From Nephromyces sp. MM_2019 (lineage: Eukaryota; Apicomplexa; Aconoidasida; Nephromycida), in NCBI GenBank assembly GCA_015657535.1, contig JADHZB010001299.1, positions 6,474 to 16,667 on the forward strand: DNA of 10,194 nucleotides. Reading direction: 5' to 3'. Below the pieces are notes generated by a model. It ran no database searches. It saw nothing but the letters and a program-made list of their open reading frames with translations, and was not told the DNA's origin. Made by a program: the position numbers and the translations under genes. Of the stretch, positions 1 through 7,905 are shown piece after piece (the first letter of the stretch is position 1; each line of letters starts with the position of its first letter).

Positions 1-128
1 GTATGATACCTGTGTGTGTATGATACCTGTGTGTGTATGATACCTGTGTGTGTATGATACCTGTGTGTGTATGATACCTGTGTGTGTGTGTGTGTATGAT
101 ACCTGTGTGTGTGTGTTTTTTTTTTTTT
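1..128. repeat. 17-bp minisatellite (TATGATACC plus TG run) ending in poly-T
   Basis: TATGATACC occurs at 2, 19, 36, 53, 70 and 93. The first five are exactly 17 bp apart and the last is spaced by a longer TG run. A TG run and about 13 T follow. The same nine-base core set in TG repeat recurs at 7866-7965 in a plus-strand intron. Confidence 0.9.
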
Positions 129-548
129 GTGTCTGCGTGCGCTACAATTTGATAGCAGAGAAATCCTAGCGTAGTGGTGGTGCGGTGTTAGGAAACATTA
201 TCTGAGTGATATTGCACTATCAGAAAGGCTTTAAATCTGTGTGTGCGTTCAACTGAAACTTCAAAATGGGCCAGAGTAAGTAGTGGAGCAGACTAAATAA
301 ATAATCCCATAAGAATCAAGGAGCAAATTAGGGGTGCTGGGGTTTTGGTGTTGCGTGTGTGCATGTGTATGTGGATATGTGTGGGTGAGCATCTCGTGTG
401 TGTGAGGGTCTCGTGTGTGTGTGTGAGTGTGTAGGTGTGCGTGCACATGCGTGTATGCATGTGTATCTGTGCGAACGCCTCGTGTGTGACACTATTATGC
501 ACGAGTATCTCGTGTGATACCCATGTATGAGTATCTTGTATGTGAAAC
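129..548. other. Mostly TG-rich stretch with one candidate exon
   Basis: About 345-480 is TG repeat on the plus strand, i.e. CA in the sense of the minus-strand gene. Non-repetitive islands lie at 140-300 and 490-548. The first holds the candidate minus exon 292-218. It also holds on the plus strand ATG GGC CAG A followed by GTAAGT at 273, which could be a first exon, but I found no partner exon in phase. The His-Thr frames here are translated repeat. Confidence 0.5.
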
Positions 549-1223
549 CGAGCTTATGGAAGCACCCACAGTCAGCAACCAGGGATGAGAAGCTTTAAGC
601 TTAGAAGAGATCAGCACACACTGCAACAACACAAACTCTACACAGTACATTGGTATGCCTGATCTGCCGCAGCGGGCTTAAGATGAAGACTGATGACCCA
701 ATATGCTCACAGGAGATGACAGTGTTAGCGCACACACGTGCATCAGACCGTTCGCGCACACTTGTATCACGCTATTCGCACACACACACGCTACATAACC
801 CAAATCGTACACACAGTGTTTCACCCAAAACGTACACACAGTATTTCACCCAAATCGCACACACGATATCACCCAAATCGCACACATACGATGTCCACTA
901 TCATCTGAACATACAACAGCATCCTTCCCACAAATTCCTTTCATTTGCCCAGAAAAATCCCTTTCAGCTGCAAAAACGCAGCACACACACAGTCGCTTCT
1001 GCTGCCTTTAGTATTGTTATTTCACAGAGCTTTGTGAAACAAAAGTGATAACACACACAGACAAGCACACACACACAAATTTGAAGAAGACACTCATTGC
1101 ACTAAAAAGCAAAACAATTGAAGACACGCAGGTGCACGCACAAGAGAGGAGGTAACCATCGCCATACAAAACAAAGGCAATAGTGGGAGCTTTATCTAGC
1201 CCATTGTTGCTCTTCACACACAT
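218..1223 (-). CDS. Partial multi-exon gene, beta-propeller-like protein (tentatively Vps11-like N-terminus)
   Basis: Proposed exons, minus strand: 1223-1142 (ATG start, ends phase 1 before GTGCGT), 967-890 (after TTTTGCAG, ends phase 1 before GTATGT), 689-649 (after CATCAG, ends phase 0 before GTACTG), 620-549 (after TTGTTGCAG) and a weaker 292-218 (after TTATTTAG). The first four joins all agree in codon phase. The joined protein has short strand-like blocks: APTIAFVLYGDGYLLS, GKDAVVCSDDSGHLFIL, ASHPWLLTVGAS, then SAPLLTLAHFE. The D.sG..fiL block followed by LLtVG and PLL..... is the order seen near the N-terminus of Vps11, a subunit of the HOPS/CORVET tethering complexes, but typical VGEDE is absent. 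The start is uncertain: ATG 1265 with a tiny exon is an alternative. It lies downstream of eL28 on the same strand, 158 bases between stop and proposed start. The gene probably continues past the left edge. Confidence 0.45.
799..893. repeat. Tandem repeat of about 25 bp, four copies
   Basis: On the plus strand the unit CCCAAATCGTACACACAGTG plus TTTCA repeats at about 799, 824, 849 and 872, with later copies shortened and CGCACACA replacing CGTACACA. It lies in the proposed intron between exons 967-890 and 689-649 of the minus-strand propeller-like gene and begins right beside the proposed donor near 889. Confidence 0.75.
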
Positions 1224-1381
1224 GTGTGTATGTGCGAGAGATCACCACCCACAATCGTCGCACATTTTCTGAATCTTCACGTGTGCGTATGTGACGAACC
1301 ATCACCAACAAATTAGCTCAATGTGCACACTTGTGTGTAGGTGTGTGTGAAAAACCCATACCCGCACATCATTGACAGCCT

Positions 1382-1538
1382 CTACTCGCTGTTCTTGTGT
1401 GCCACGCGAGAGAGCTTCCCAATCAGCTGCACTGCACTACGATGAAGACTTCTTCCCTGAGCTGAGCTCGGCAGCTTCTTCTTGTATAACTTCTTCAAGT
1501 TAAACTTCGATACAGTCGACTTCTGTGTGCGAAATTTG
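1382..1538 (-). CDS. RPL28: eL28 exon 2 (last 52 residues and stop)
   Basis: The acceptor TTTTTGCAG is preceded by a T-rich stretch in the sense direction. One base completes a Ser codon (residue 87), followed by 51 basic residues ending KNSE and TAG. No dinucleotide repeat lies inside the exon, unlike the flanks on both sides. Confidence 0.88.
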
Positions 1539-2564
1539 CTGCAAAAAGTAACGCCAAAAGCGTGTGGCAGGAAGGTTATAAGAAGAGAATAAATATAACT
1601 TAAACGGGCAAAAACTTACACCTTTTAGGTGTGCGTGTGCCTAGATCTGTGTGCCGGTGTGTGGGTGCGTGCGTGTCTGCGTTGATGTCTGTGTGTGGAC
1701 ATCTGTGTGTGTGTGTGGACATTTGGGTATTTGCGTGTGGACATCTGGGTATTTGCGTGTGGGCATCTAGGTGTCTGTGGAAATCTGAGAGTCTGTGTGG
1801 ATATCTGAGTGTGTTTGCGAGCTCCTCTTGGCAGCTGGCTACTTGTGTGCGCTTTACTCCTAGAACGTGTGTGCATGTGTCTGTCGGGCTCTCACGTGTG
1901 TATGTTTTAGCGGTTGCAACGTTAAATCCCTACTTTACGTGATAATATGTGTTCACTGCGATTCAAAATATTTTCGCACGCACACACACATGAATGATAA
2001 ATATAAAATGCACATCATGCCCTCCGCGAGTGTAAATTCTTTATGAAGAAGAGAGGAGTTTTGATGAAATCAGCATCGCTAATTGTGCGTTTAAATGGAA
2101 TAATTGCACTTCGAAATGCGAGAAAAGCGGGAGTTTTATTGAAGAAAAACTTGAGTTCTCAACACACAATAATTTGACACACAAGGCTCCCTAACATACA
2201 CACACACATAACCCACTCTCTCACACACACAAAGCTCTCTCACACACACACAAACACAATACACTCCTCTATCACACATACACACAACACGCACACCAAA
2301 TTACCTCAAATCCCCAGATTTTTGCGAATCTCCCGTATTAGCACACAATTTCTGATGAAGAGAAAGTTTGCAATGCGATTTATCAGACTGAGCGAAGCTG
2401 TAACTTGTTGCGTTGCAAAATCCGCTGAATTTCTTGTTGTTTTTGCAAGTCAAATTGAAGGGCTCCTTAGTGAGGGTAACTCCATTGCTAGTACTAAGAT
2501 AGGAGTTGTTGCCGCGAAGGCATTCCCAAAGAAGATCTTTGGTGACTCTCTCGACAGGGGCCAT
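1382..2564 (-). CDS. RPL28: Large-subunit ribosomal protein eL28, two exons: complement(1382..1538, 2305..2564)
   Basis: Structural protein of the cytosolic 60S subunit. Exon 1 starts at ATG 2564-2562 and ends at 2305 with two bases of a codon, before donor GTAATT. Exon 2 starts at 1538 after TTTTGCAG, supplies the third base, and ends at TAG 1384-1382. The product is 138 residues; human eL28 is 137. Family marks seen: DLLWE near residues 10-14, RGNNS at 17-21, NGV at 27-29, EPFNL at 34-38, then KN..KFSG..N at 41-51, the pattern of the L28e fold. The C-terminal 51 residues are Lys/Arg-rich (for example KKLYKKKL), as expected for an rRNA-binding tail. Residues 52-87 are divergent from animal and plant relatives. 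Mak16 shares the L28e domain but is about twice as long and lacks the EPFNL pattern, so eL28 is preferred. The 766-nt intron carries TG and CA repeats. The region upstream is pyrimidine-rich in the sense direction. Confidence 0.9.
1539..2304 (-). other. eL28 intron with TG arm, CA arm and minisatellite
   Basis: GT-AG intron of 766 nt. In the sense (minus) direction its 5' part (about 2300-2161) is TG-rich and its 3' part (about 1910-1625) is CA-rich, so the two arms are complementary. The middle (about 2160-1990) is ordinary mixed sequence; I found no exon there that keeps frame with either eL28 exon. Confidence 0.75.
1684..1820. repeat. Degenerate minisatellite, unit about 20-22 bp
   Basis: On the plus strand the core TGTGGACATCTGGGTATTTG repeats about six times with substitutions (variants GGACATTTGGG, GGGCATCTAGG, GGAAATCTGAG, GGATATCTGAG). 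It lies wholly within the eL28 intron, nearer its 3' end in the sense direction. The open frames across it on both strands are translated repeat. Confidence 0.75.
2305..2564 (-). CDS. RPL28: eL28 exon 1 (residues 1-86 plus two bases)
   Basis: This exon carries the whole recognisable N-terminal half of the L28e domain. The start is the first ATG of the open stretch and gives a nine-residue lead (MAPVERVTK) before the conserved DLLWE, slightly longer than in animals. The frame runs on into TAA right after the donor (GAG|GTAATT), so the exon end is forced. Confidence 0.9.
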
Positions 2565-2567
2565 GAT

Positions 2568-2745
2568 TCAGGAGGGGGATAAGGAAGATGAAGAATAAGA
2601 GGAAGAGGAAGAAAAGGAGGTTTTAGGCGAAAATGCAGAAAAACTGGGAAAAACAAAGTGTGGCCAGGAGGAAGATGTGAAGAAACTGCAGCGAAAGCGT
2701 ATGTAGAAGCGGGAGGAAGAGGAAGAAAGCATGAAAGTTTGACGC
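2568..2745. promoter_or_regulatory. Purine-rich tract upstream of eL28 (pyrimidine-rich in sense)
   Basis: The plus strand is mostly A and G in blocks such as GGAAGATGAAGAATAAGAGG and GGGAGGAAGAGGAAGAAAG. In the direction of eL28 this is a CT-rich leader directly before the ATG. Pyrimidine-rich 5' ends are common in ribosomal protein genes (the TOP element in animals), but whether it acts as promoter or leader here is inference. Confidence 0.4.
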
Positions 2746-3834
2746 TTCGAGGGGATTGTGGGTGTGTGTGATACTGCGTGGAGGGAGCTTCAGTGCGGTA
2801 GCCGGAGTGGGTAGGTTGAGGGAGGCAATACTGGAAGGGTGGGGGGGAAGAAAATTTTCTGGGGGGGCTGCCTTGAGGAGGAAATTGTGTTTTGGAGAGG
2901 TTTGAACTCGCACACATACAGTAAGTGTTAAGCACGCCACACACACACTCCACACTGTTATCGGCGCACGCGGAAGACACCCACATGAATGCTCGCGCCA
3001 ACATACGCACACACACGCAAACACACGCAAACACACTCGCACACGCACACGGAAACACACCAGCACACACCCACGCGCACACACTAATGCTCCAACGCAC
3101 ACATTTAAGTTGGCTAATGTACGGCAGTATAAAAAACTACAATTGCCTTCTTCAACACAACTTCGCACACATAAATACACACGTAGCAGCACACCAGTAT
3201 ATACGTGTATTTACACAGCAACACACACACTGAGATACACACGTATGCTTAACTAAAAAAGCCGAAACAAATACACAAACTAAAATACGTATACATTCAC
3301 ACACGAGATACCAACGCATCAGCACATTTACACTCACCAATACGCACACCCCCGCAAGCTCCTATACACTCGCACACACACACCAGTATGTATCTACGCA
3401 CAACCATACACACACGCACAAACACTTACACACACCTTCCTATGTAAACGCACACACAGACGCAGGCTAACATACACACATACGCACATACATGCCCACA
3501 CATTCCCACGAACACCCATACACATAACCAAACTCATACATCCTACGCACACACAGCTGCAAACCCACGTACACACACACACGCTCCTACACATAGCAAA
3601 ACCACCTATCCACCCACGCACACCGACTCACCTACCCACACACACCCCCACGTACTGCTCACTTTCAAGTGTATCTGCTACTCTCTTTCATATCACAGCA
3701 CATACACACACAGTGTGTGTACCCCTTATGGCCCTCAGCTGCACAAACCTCCTTCCTCTCTGTACACACACACGCGGACACACACACACACACGCACACA
3801 CACATTTTCGCACACAATTACATATTTCGGCTGA
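2746..3834. repeat. Divergent spacer, CA-rich for about 900 bp
   Basis: From about 2905 to 3820 the plus strand is a degenerate CACACA/CGCACA field with interspersed short unique words. Uninterrupted runs are short, except near 3764-3805. One TATAAAAA word lies at 3128. No island shows coding character with usable splice sites on either strand, and the long frames here are His-Thr or Cys-Val strings. It separates the eL28 start (minus) from the start proposed at 3835 (plus), so it should contain promoters for both directions. Confidence 0.6.
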
Positions 3835-4654
3835 ATGTCTAAGAAGGAAGAAACAGGTAGTGCTTACTGCGTTTTGAGTGTATTTCCTCTCTCATGGCGA
3901 TTTCTCTTCTTTCTCTATCGCTTTCGGATGGGAAAGGTTATGTGTGCGTGTGTGCGCGTTTGTGTGTGTGCGTGTGTGCGCGTTTGTGTGTGTGCGTGTA
4001 TCTTTGTGTGTTTATGTGATCATGTGTGTGTAATTGTGTGTATATGCTCTTGAATTTGCGTGTGTGTATGCTCGTTAGCATGCTTGTGTGTATGTGACTT
4101 GTTTTGTGTGTGCGTGTGCTTGCTTGTATGTGACTTGCTGCCGCTGTGTGGGTTTTTTTTTCTTGAGTGAGCAGTTATGTTCGTGTGTATGTTTGTGTGA
4201 GTGTGTAAGTGTGTAAGTGTGTGTGTGTGTGTGTGAGTGTGTAAGTGTGAGTGTGTGTGTGTGCTAGCAATATTTAATATAGCTATAATAGGTTTAATTT
4301 TGGCGTTTCCTAAAGCTCCCTGGTATAGAATTTGTAAGAAATTTATTTTTTTTCTATTTTTCTATTTTTATTGGCATTTTCCCATCCTCTTCTTAAAGAA
4401 GAAGAAAAAGTGATGTTGTTTTTGTGTGTAAATCTCTGCTTCATTGCTGAGAAGTTGCGGTTCCACTATATAGCTGGCCGTCATACTACTACCTCGTCTT
4501 CATTGCAGAGAAATGCTTCTGTATGTGTGTAGGAGTGTGTGGGAGTGTGTGGGAGTGTGTGGGAATGTGTGGGAATGTGTGTGTGTGTGTTTTTAGATGA
4601 TTTTGGAGGAGGCATTTTGTTCAGTTTTATGTTTTTTGTGTTGAATCTTCATGA
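3835..4654 (+). CDS. Possible small three-exon gene, unknown product
   Basis: Proposed exons: 3835-3856 (ATG, MSKKEET, ends phase 1 before GTAGTG), 4399-4520 (after TCTTCTTAAAG, opens EEEKVMLF and later reads EKLRFHYIAGRHTTTSSS, ends phase 0 before GTATGT) and 4625-4654 (after TTTTGTTCAG, ends FCVESS and TGA). Phases agree at both joins and would give 57 residues. A variant removes 4410-4451 as a further 42-nt intron (GTGATG...GCTGAG), also in phase. The charged start and the non-repetitive middle exon are the main support. I do not recognise the product. The last exon is short enough to be chance, and exons could be missing. Confidence 0.33.
3940..4264. repeat. TG-rich field
   Basis: TG repeat with TGCG and TATG variants fills the first intron of the proposed small plus-strand gene. 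From 4265 to 4398 the sequence is AT-rich, with T runs leading to the acceptor at 4398. No further exon is visible in it. Confidence 0.7.
4528..4592. repeat. 10-bp tandem repeat GGGAGTGTGT
   Basis: Five units of (A/G)GGA(G/A)TGTGT followed by a pure TG run, just after the donor proposed at 4521. The regular GGG spacing on the plus strand differs from the surrounding plain TG repeat. Confidence 0.8.
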
Positions 4655-4739
4655 AGAGGAGCAGTAGGTGGATGGGCTGTTGGGTAAAGGGAGGGGCTAC
4701 GGTTATTTGAGGCCATAAGGTGTTGGAAGAGGGATAGAG

Positions 4740-4777
4740 AGTGTGTGTGTATTTGTGTGTGGGTGTGTGTTTGTGTT

Positions 4778-4808
<31 letters not shown>

Positions 4809-5050
4809 GGGTGTGGGTGTGGGTGTGTGCGTGTGTATTTGTGTGTGGGTGTGTATTTGTGTGTGGGTGTGTGTGTGTATGTGTGTTTGTGTGCGTCGGA
4901 GTATAGGTGTGTTTGTGTGCGTCAGAGTATCGGTGTGTTCATATGTGTATACCTGGGTGTGTGTTTCAGTGTGTGATTATAGTTGTGGGAGTCTGTGAGC
5001 ATTCACGTGTGCGTGGGAGTATCGATGTGTTGTGCGTCCATCGGTGTGTG
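4740..5050. repeat. Complex TG minisatellites with GGG runs, upstream of the protease gene
   Basis: Three overlapping patterns are seen. GTGTGTATTTGTGTGTGGGT recurs near 4742, 4831 and 4849. GGGTGT is tandem at 4809-4826. A 26-bp unit TTTGTGTGCGTCGGAGTATA plus GGTGTG occurs at 4886 and 4912, with a diverged copy near 5004. All overlapping frames are Cys-Val strings and no gene is called. The region could hold promoter elements of the gene starting at 5166. Confidence 0.75.
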
Positions 5051-5165
5051 TGTATCAAAAATGAAGCTTTTAACCTTTATTCCTTCAGTTATAATGAAAC
5101 TCCTTGTTTTATGCTTTCTTTAGGTTTTTTATGCTTTGATAAGTCGAAGTTTCATCATCTTTGTG

Positions 5166-7873
5166 ATGATGAAATCTTCTTCACCGACAAAAGGTGAGCT
5201 GTATGTGTGTTAATGAATGAATGGCTTTATTCTTTATTTAGGGCTGCTTTTGTATTGTGTGCTTGCTGGTGCAATATTGTGGGTGTTTAGAACACGTGCA
5301 TATGGATTTGTTTTTGTGTGCGATTCAATCATTGTGTGTGTGCTTGATGGTATATGAGTGCTTCATGGTGTATGTGCCTGATGGAGTGTGGTCTCGCTCT
5401 TTTTTGTGTGTCTTAGATGATGCGTGTGCCTGATGGAGTATGGTCTCGCTCTTTTGTGTGTGCTCGCTCTTGTGTGTGTGCAGCTAAGCTTCTAGTGTGT
5501 ACTCTTCACTCTATGTTAGCGACTCTGTTGCCCTTTCGAATTTTCAGTGCATATCTCACCTTTGACTCCCTTAAATTCACGCACACATATATGATTTTTC
5601 CCTGTACACACAGGATGAGTGTATGTACACTCGCTGTGTGTTTAGATCTCGGCGCTATAGTCTTTCTAATCTCCCTCTTCTTAAATGTTTTTGGATGTCT
5701 ATCCCCTGCAGATGCTGACAATACAACAGATTCCAGCGTTGATACTGCCATTCATTCTCACTTACTTAAGCCTGCTGCTTTAACTGAAACTACAGCATCC
5801 CAAGCTTCCTCATCTTCAACTAGTCATGTGAAGGATGCAGGGCCAGCAAGTAAGCCATGTATGTGTGGGAGATGTTCGTGTATGCATATTTGTGTGTGAG
5901 ATGTTGGTGTATGCTTGTTTCTGTATAAAGTGTCGATTCGGTGCGTGAGTGCGTATGTGTGTGAGGTATTGGTGTGTGCATGTGCTTGTGCGTGAAATTT
6001 TTGTGTGTGCATGTGTGAGAGTTGTTGATTTTGTGTGTGTGTGTGTGTGTGTGTGAGATGTTGGTGTATGCAAGTGTGTGTGAGTGTTGCTGGTTTGGGT
6101 AGTATATGATGTGTATGAGCTATTTACTTGGTATATAATACAAATGTGTGTGCGTGTGTGTGTGTGTGTGTGTGTCTTCTAACACTCCCTTATAATATGT
6201 GAATGCATGTGTGTGCACTTTGTTAACACCTGTTGTACTTGTTAAAGCCCTCTTCTTGCGTGTGTGAAGAGAGCCTGCCTCATTTGCAGGATCTTTCTCG
6301 CTAATAACCTGCTTGTCTCCTATTGTGCGTGTATGTGTGCGAGAGAAAACGCTGTCTTCTCAGTTTCCACCCTCTTTATAGCTATTCACTCCTCTTTTCT
6401 GCCAATAGGAGGAAGAAGAGGTAAATCTTCCTCCGTCTCAAGCAGTAGATCCTCACGAGCCCAACATCCCTGCCTGGTGTTGGGTAATGACTGTGAGATG
6501 CCTACATCTTCTGAAATTTTCAAGGTAAAGCACACGCACGCACACGCAGGGGTGGGTGTAGGAAGGGTGTTAGGGCACATGCAGGTGTTTACGGGTGATG
6601 GCAGCACACATAGATGTATAGGGGATGCTAGTACACGCGCAGGTGTAGAGGGTAGTAGCCCACGCACACAGAGGCCTAGGGGTAATAGCACACACGGAGA
6701 TATATAGGGTGGTAGCACACACATAGAATCCTATATTACACACACATATAATAGCCTATAGCTCATAGATGCCGCATATGCTTGTTAGTGGGGGCATTGC
6801 TACGCATAAAACTTAGGGGTTGTCATTCCCAGAGACGCTCGTATATGGCCTTTTTGCTTCCTTTTCATAATGCCACACACACGCCAGCATCGTTGGGAAT
6901 GTATGTGTGAGTGTGTGTGTGCGTGGGTATACAAGTGTGCGAATGAGTGAGCGTGAAAATGAGTGTGTGTGTGATTCTTTTTGTGTTTGTGTATATTTAT
7001 TTGAATGTGTATGGGAGTGGTGTGTGTGTTTTTATGGGACTTAGTGTGTGTAGGATTGATGCGTGCCTGTGTGTGTACAAGATTGTAGTATGTCAGATTG
7101 GTTTTTGTGTGTGTGTCAGCACATGTATGCGTAGGATTGTGTGTGCCGGTATGTGCGTGCGCCTATGCATGTATACTCATCTGTGTATTTGCCGCTTTTA
7201 CTTAGTTAAACTCTTCATCCCTTTACTGTGTGTGTGTATGACTTCCTTCGCAGGACAGAGTTGTTGGTATGGTAAACCTGGCGGGAGGCTCGTGCTTCAT
7301 GAACGTAATCATTCAATGCCTGAATCACATCAAGCCTTTTAAAGACTTCTACCTTAACTATAGTAAGTCCTTCTGTGTGTGTGTGTACCTGAGTGTGCGT
7401 GTATGTTTTTGTACGTGTGTCTGTATGTGTGTTTGTGTGTGTGGGTATGTGTGTGTTAGTGTCTGTGTGTGTGTTAGTGTCTGTATGTGTGCTTGTGTGT
7501 GTATGTACACCTGTATATGTATAATTGTTGGGGTATGTAGGCCTCTGTGTGTGTCATTGGTGGTGCATGTAGGCTTGTGTATATGTTTTTCTGGTGTCTA
7601 AATACCTGTGTGTGTGCCTTATTTTTTTAGGTCAAAACCTTCCTAGTAAGGATGTACTGGGAAAAATATACGATGAGTACATCTACTTTTTGGGTAAGCG
7701 AAACTTGAAGTTTCCCAGTATGTGTGTGGGATTGTGTGTGAGGGCTTGGGTTTGAGGGTTAATGTACGAGGGATGGTGTGTGTGTCGCATTTTTATAGGG
7801 GAAATTTAAGAGCCTTATTGAAGGTGGGCCTTGTCACTTTCTCTTGCTCAGCACGTGTGTGTGTGTATGATAC

Positions 7874-7905
<32 letters not shown>

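Noticed and set aside
799..893. Regular repeats as a CRISPR array
   Set aside because: Units are head-to-tail without unique spacers, in an intron of a eukaryotic gene; they are minisatellites.
650..1048. Plus-strand open frame of 132 codons with His-Thr strings
   Set aside because: It is antisense to the phase-compatible minus-strand exons 967-890 and 689-649, and its middle is the 25-bp CA repeat.
2322..2582. Plus-strand open frame of 86 codons
   Set aside because: It is the exact antisense of eL28 exon 1, whose protein is clearly recognisable on the minus strand.
2450..3192. Long minus-strand frames of 216 and 189 codons
   Set aside because: They consist of Cys-Val strings from CA/TG repeat joined to Pro/Leu/Ser-rich translation of the purine-rich tract. 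One overlaps eL28 exon 1 in another frame.
4741..4998. Cys-Val-rich small proteins resembling Cys-rich secreted peptides
   Set aside because: Pure translation of TG repeat; the same composition appears wherever TG runs occur, in every frame that avoids TGA/TAG.
5061..5165. An upstream start for the protease (ATG 5061, or the frame through 5124-5165)
   Set aside because: The contiguous frame from ATG 5061 hits TAG at 5121-5123. Joining to 5124 would need the weak donor GTTATA. ATG 5166 needs no extra exon.
6409..6524. Glu-rich reading (EEEEVNLPPSQ) of protease exon 3
   Set aside because: It would need phase 0 from the previous exon, but exon 2 ends in phase 1. The Ser-rich frame fits both neighbours.
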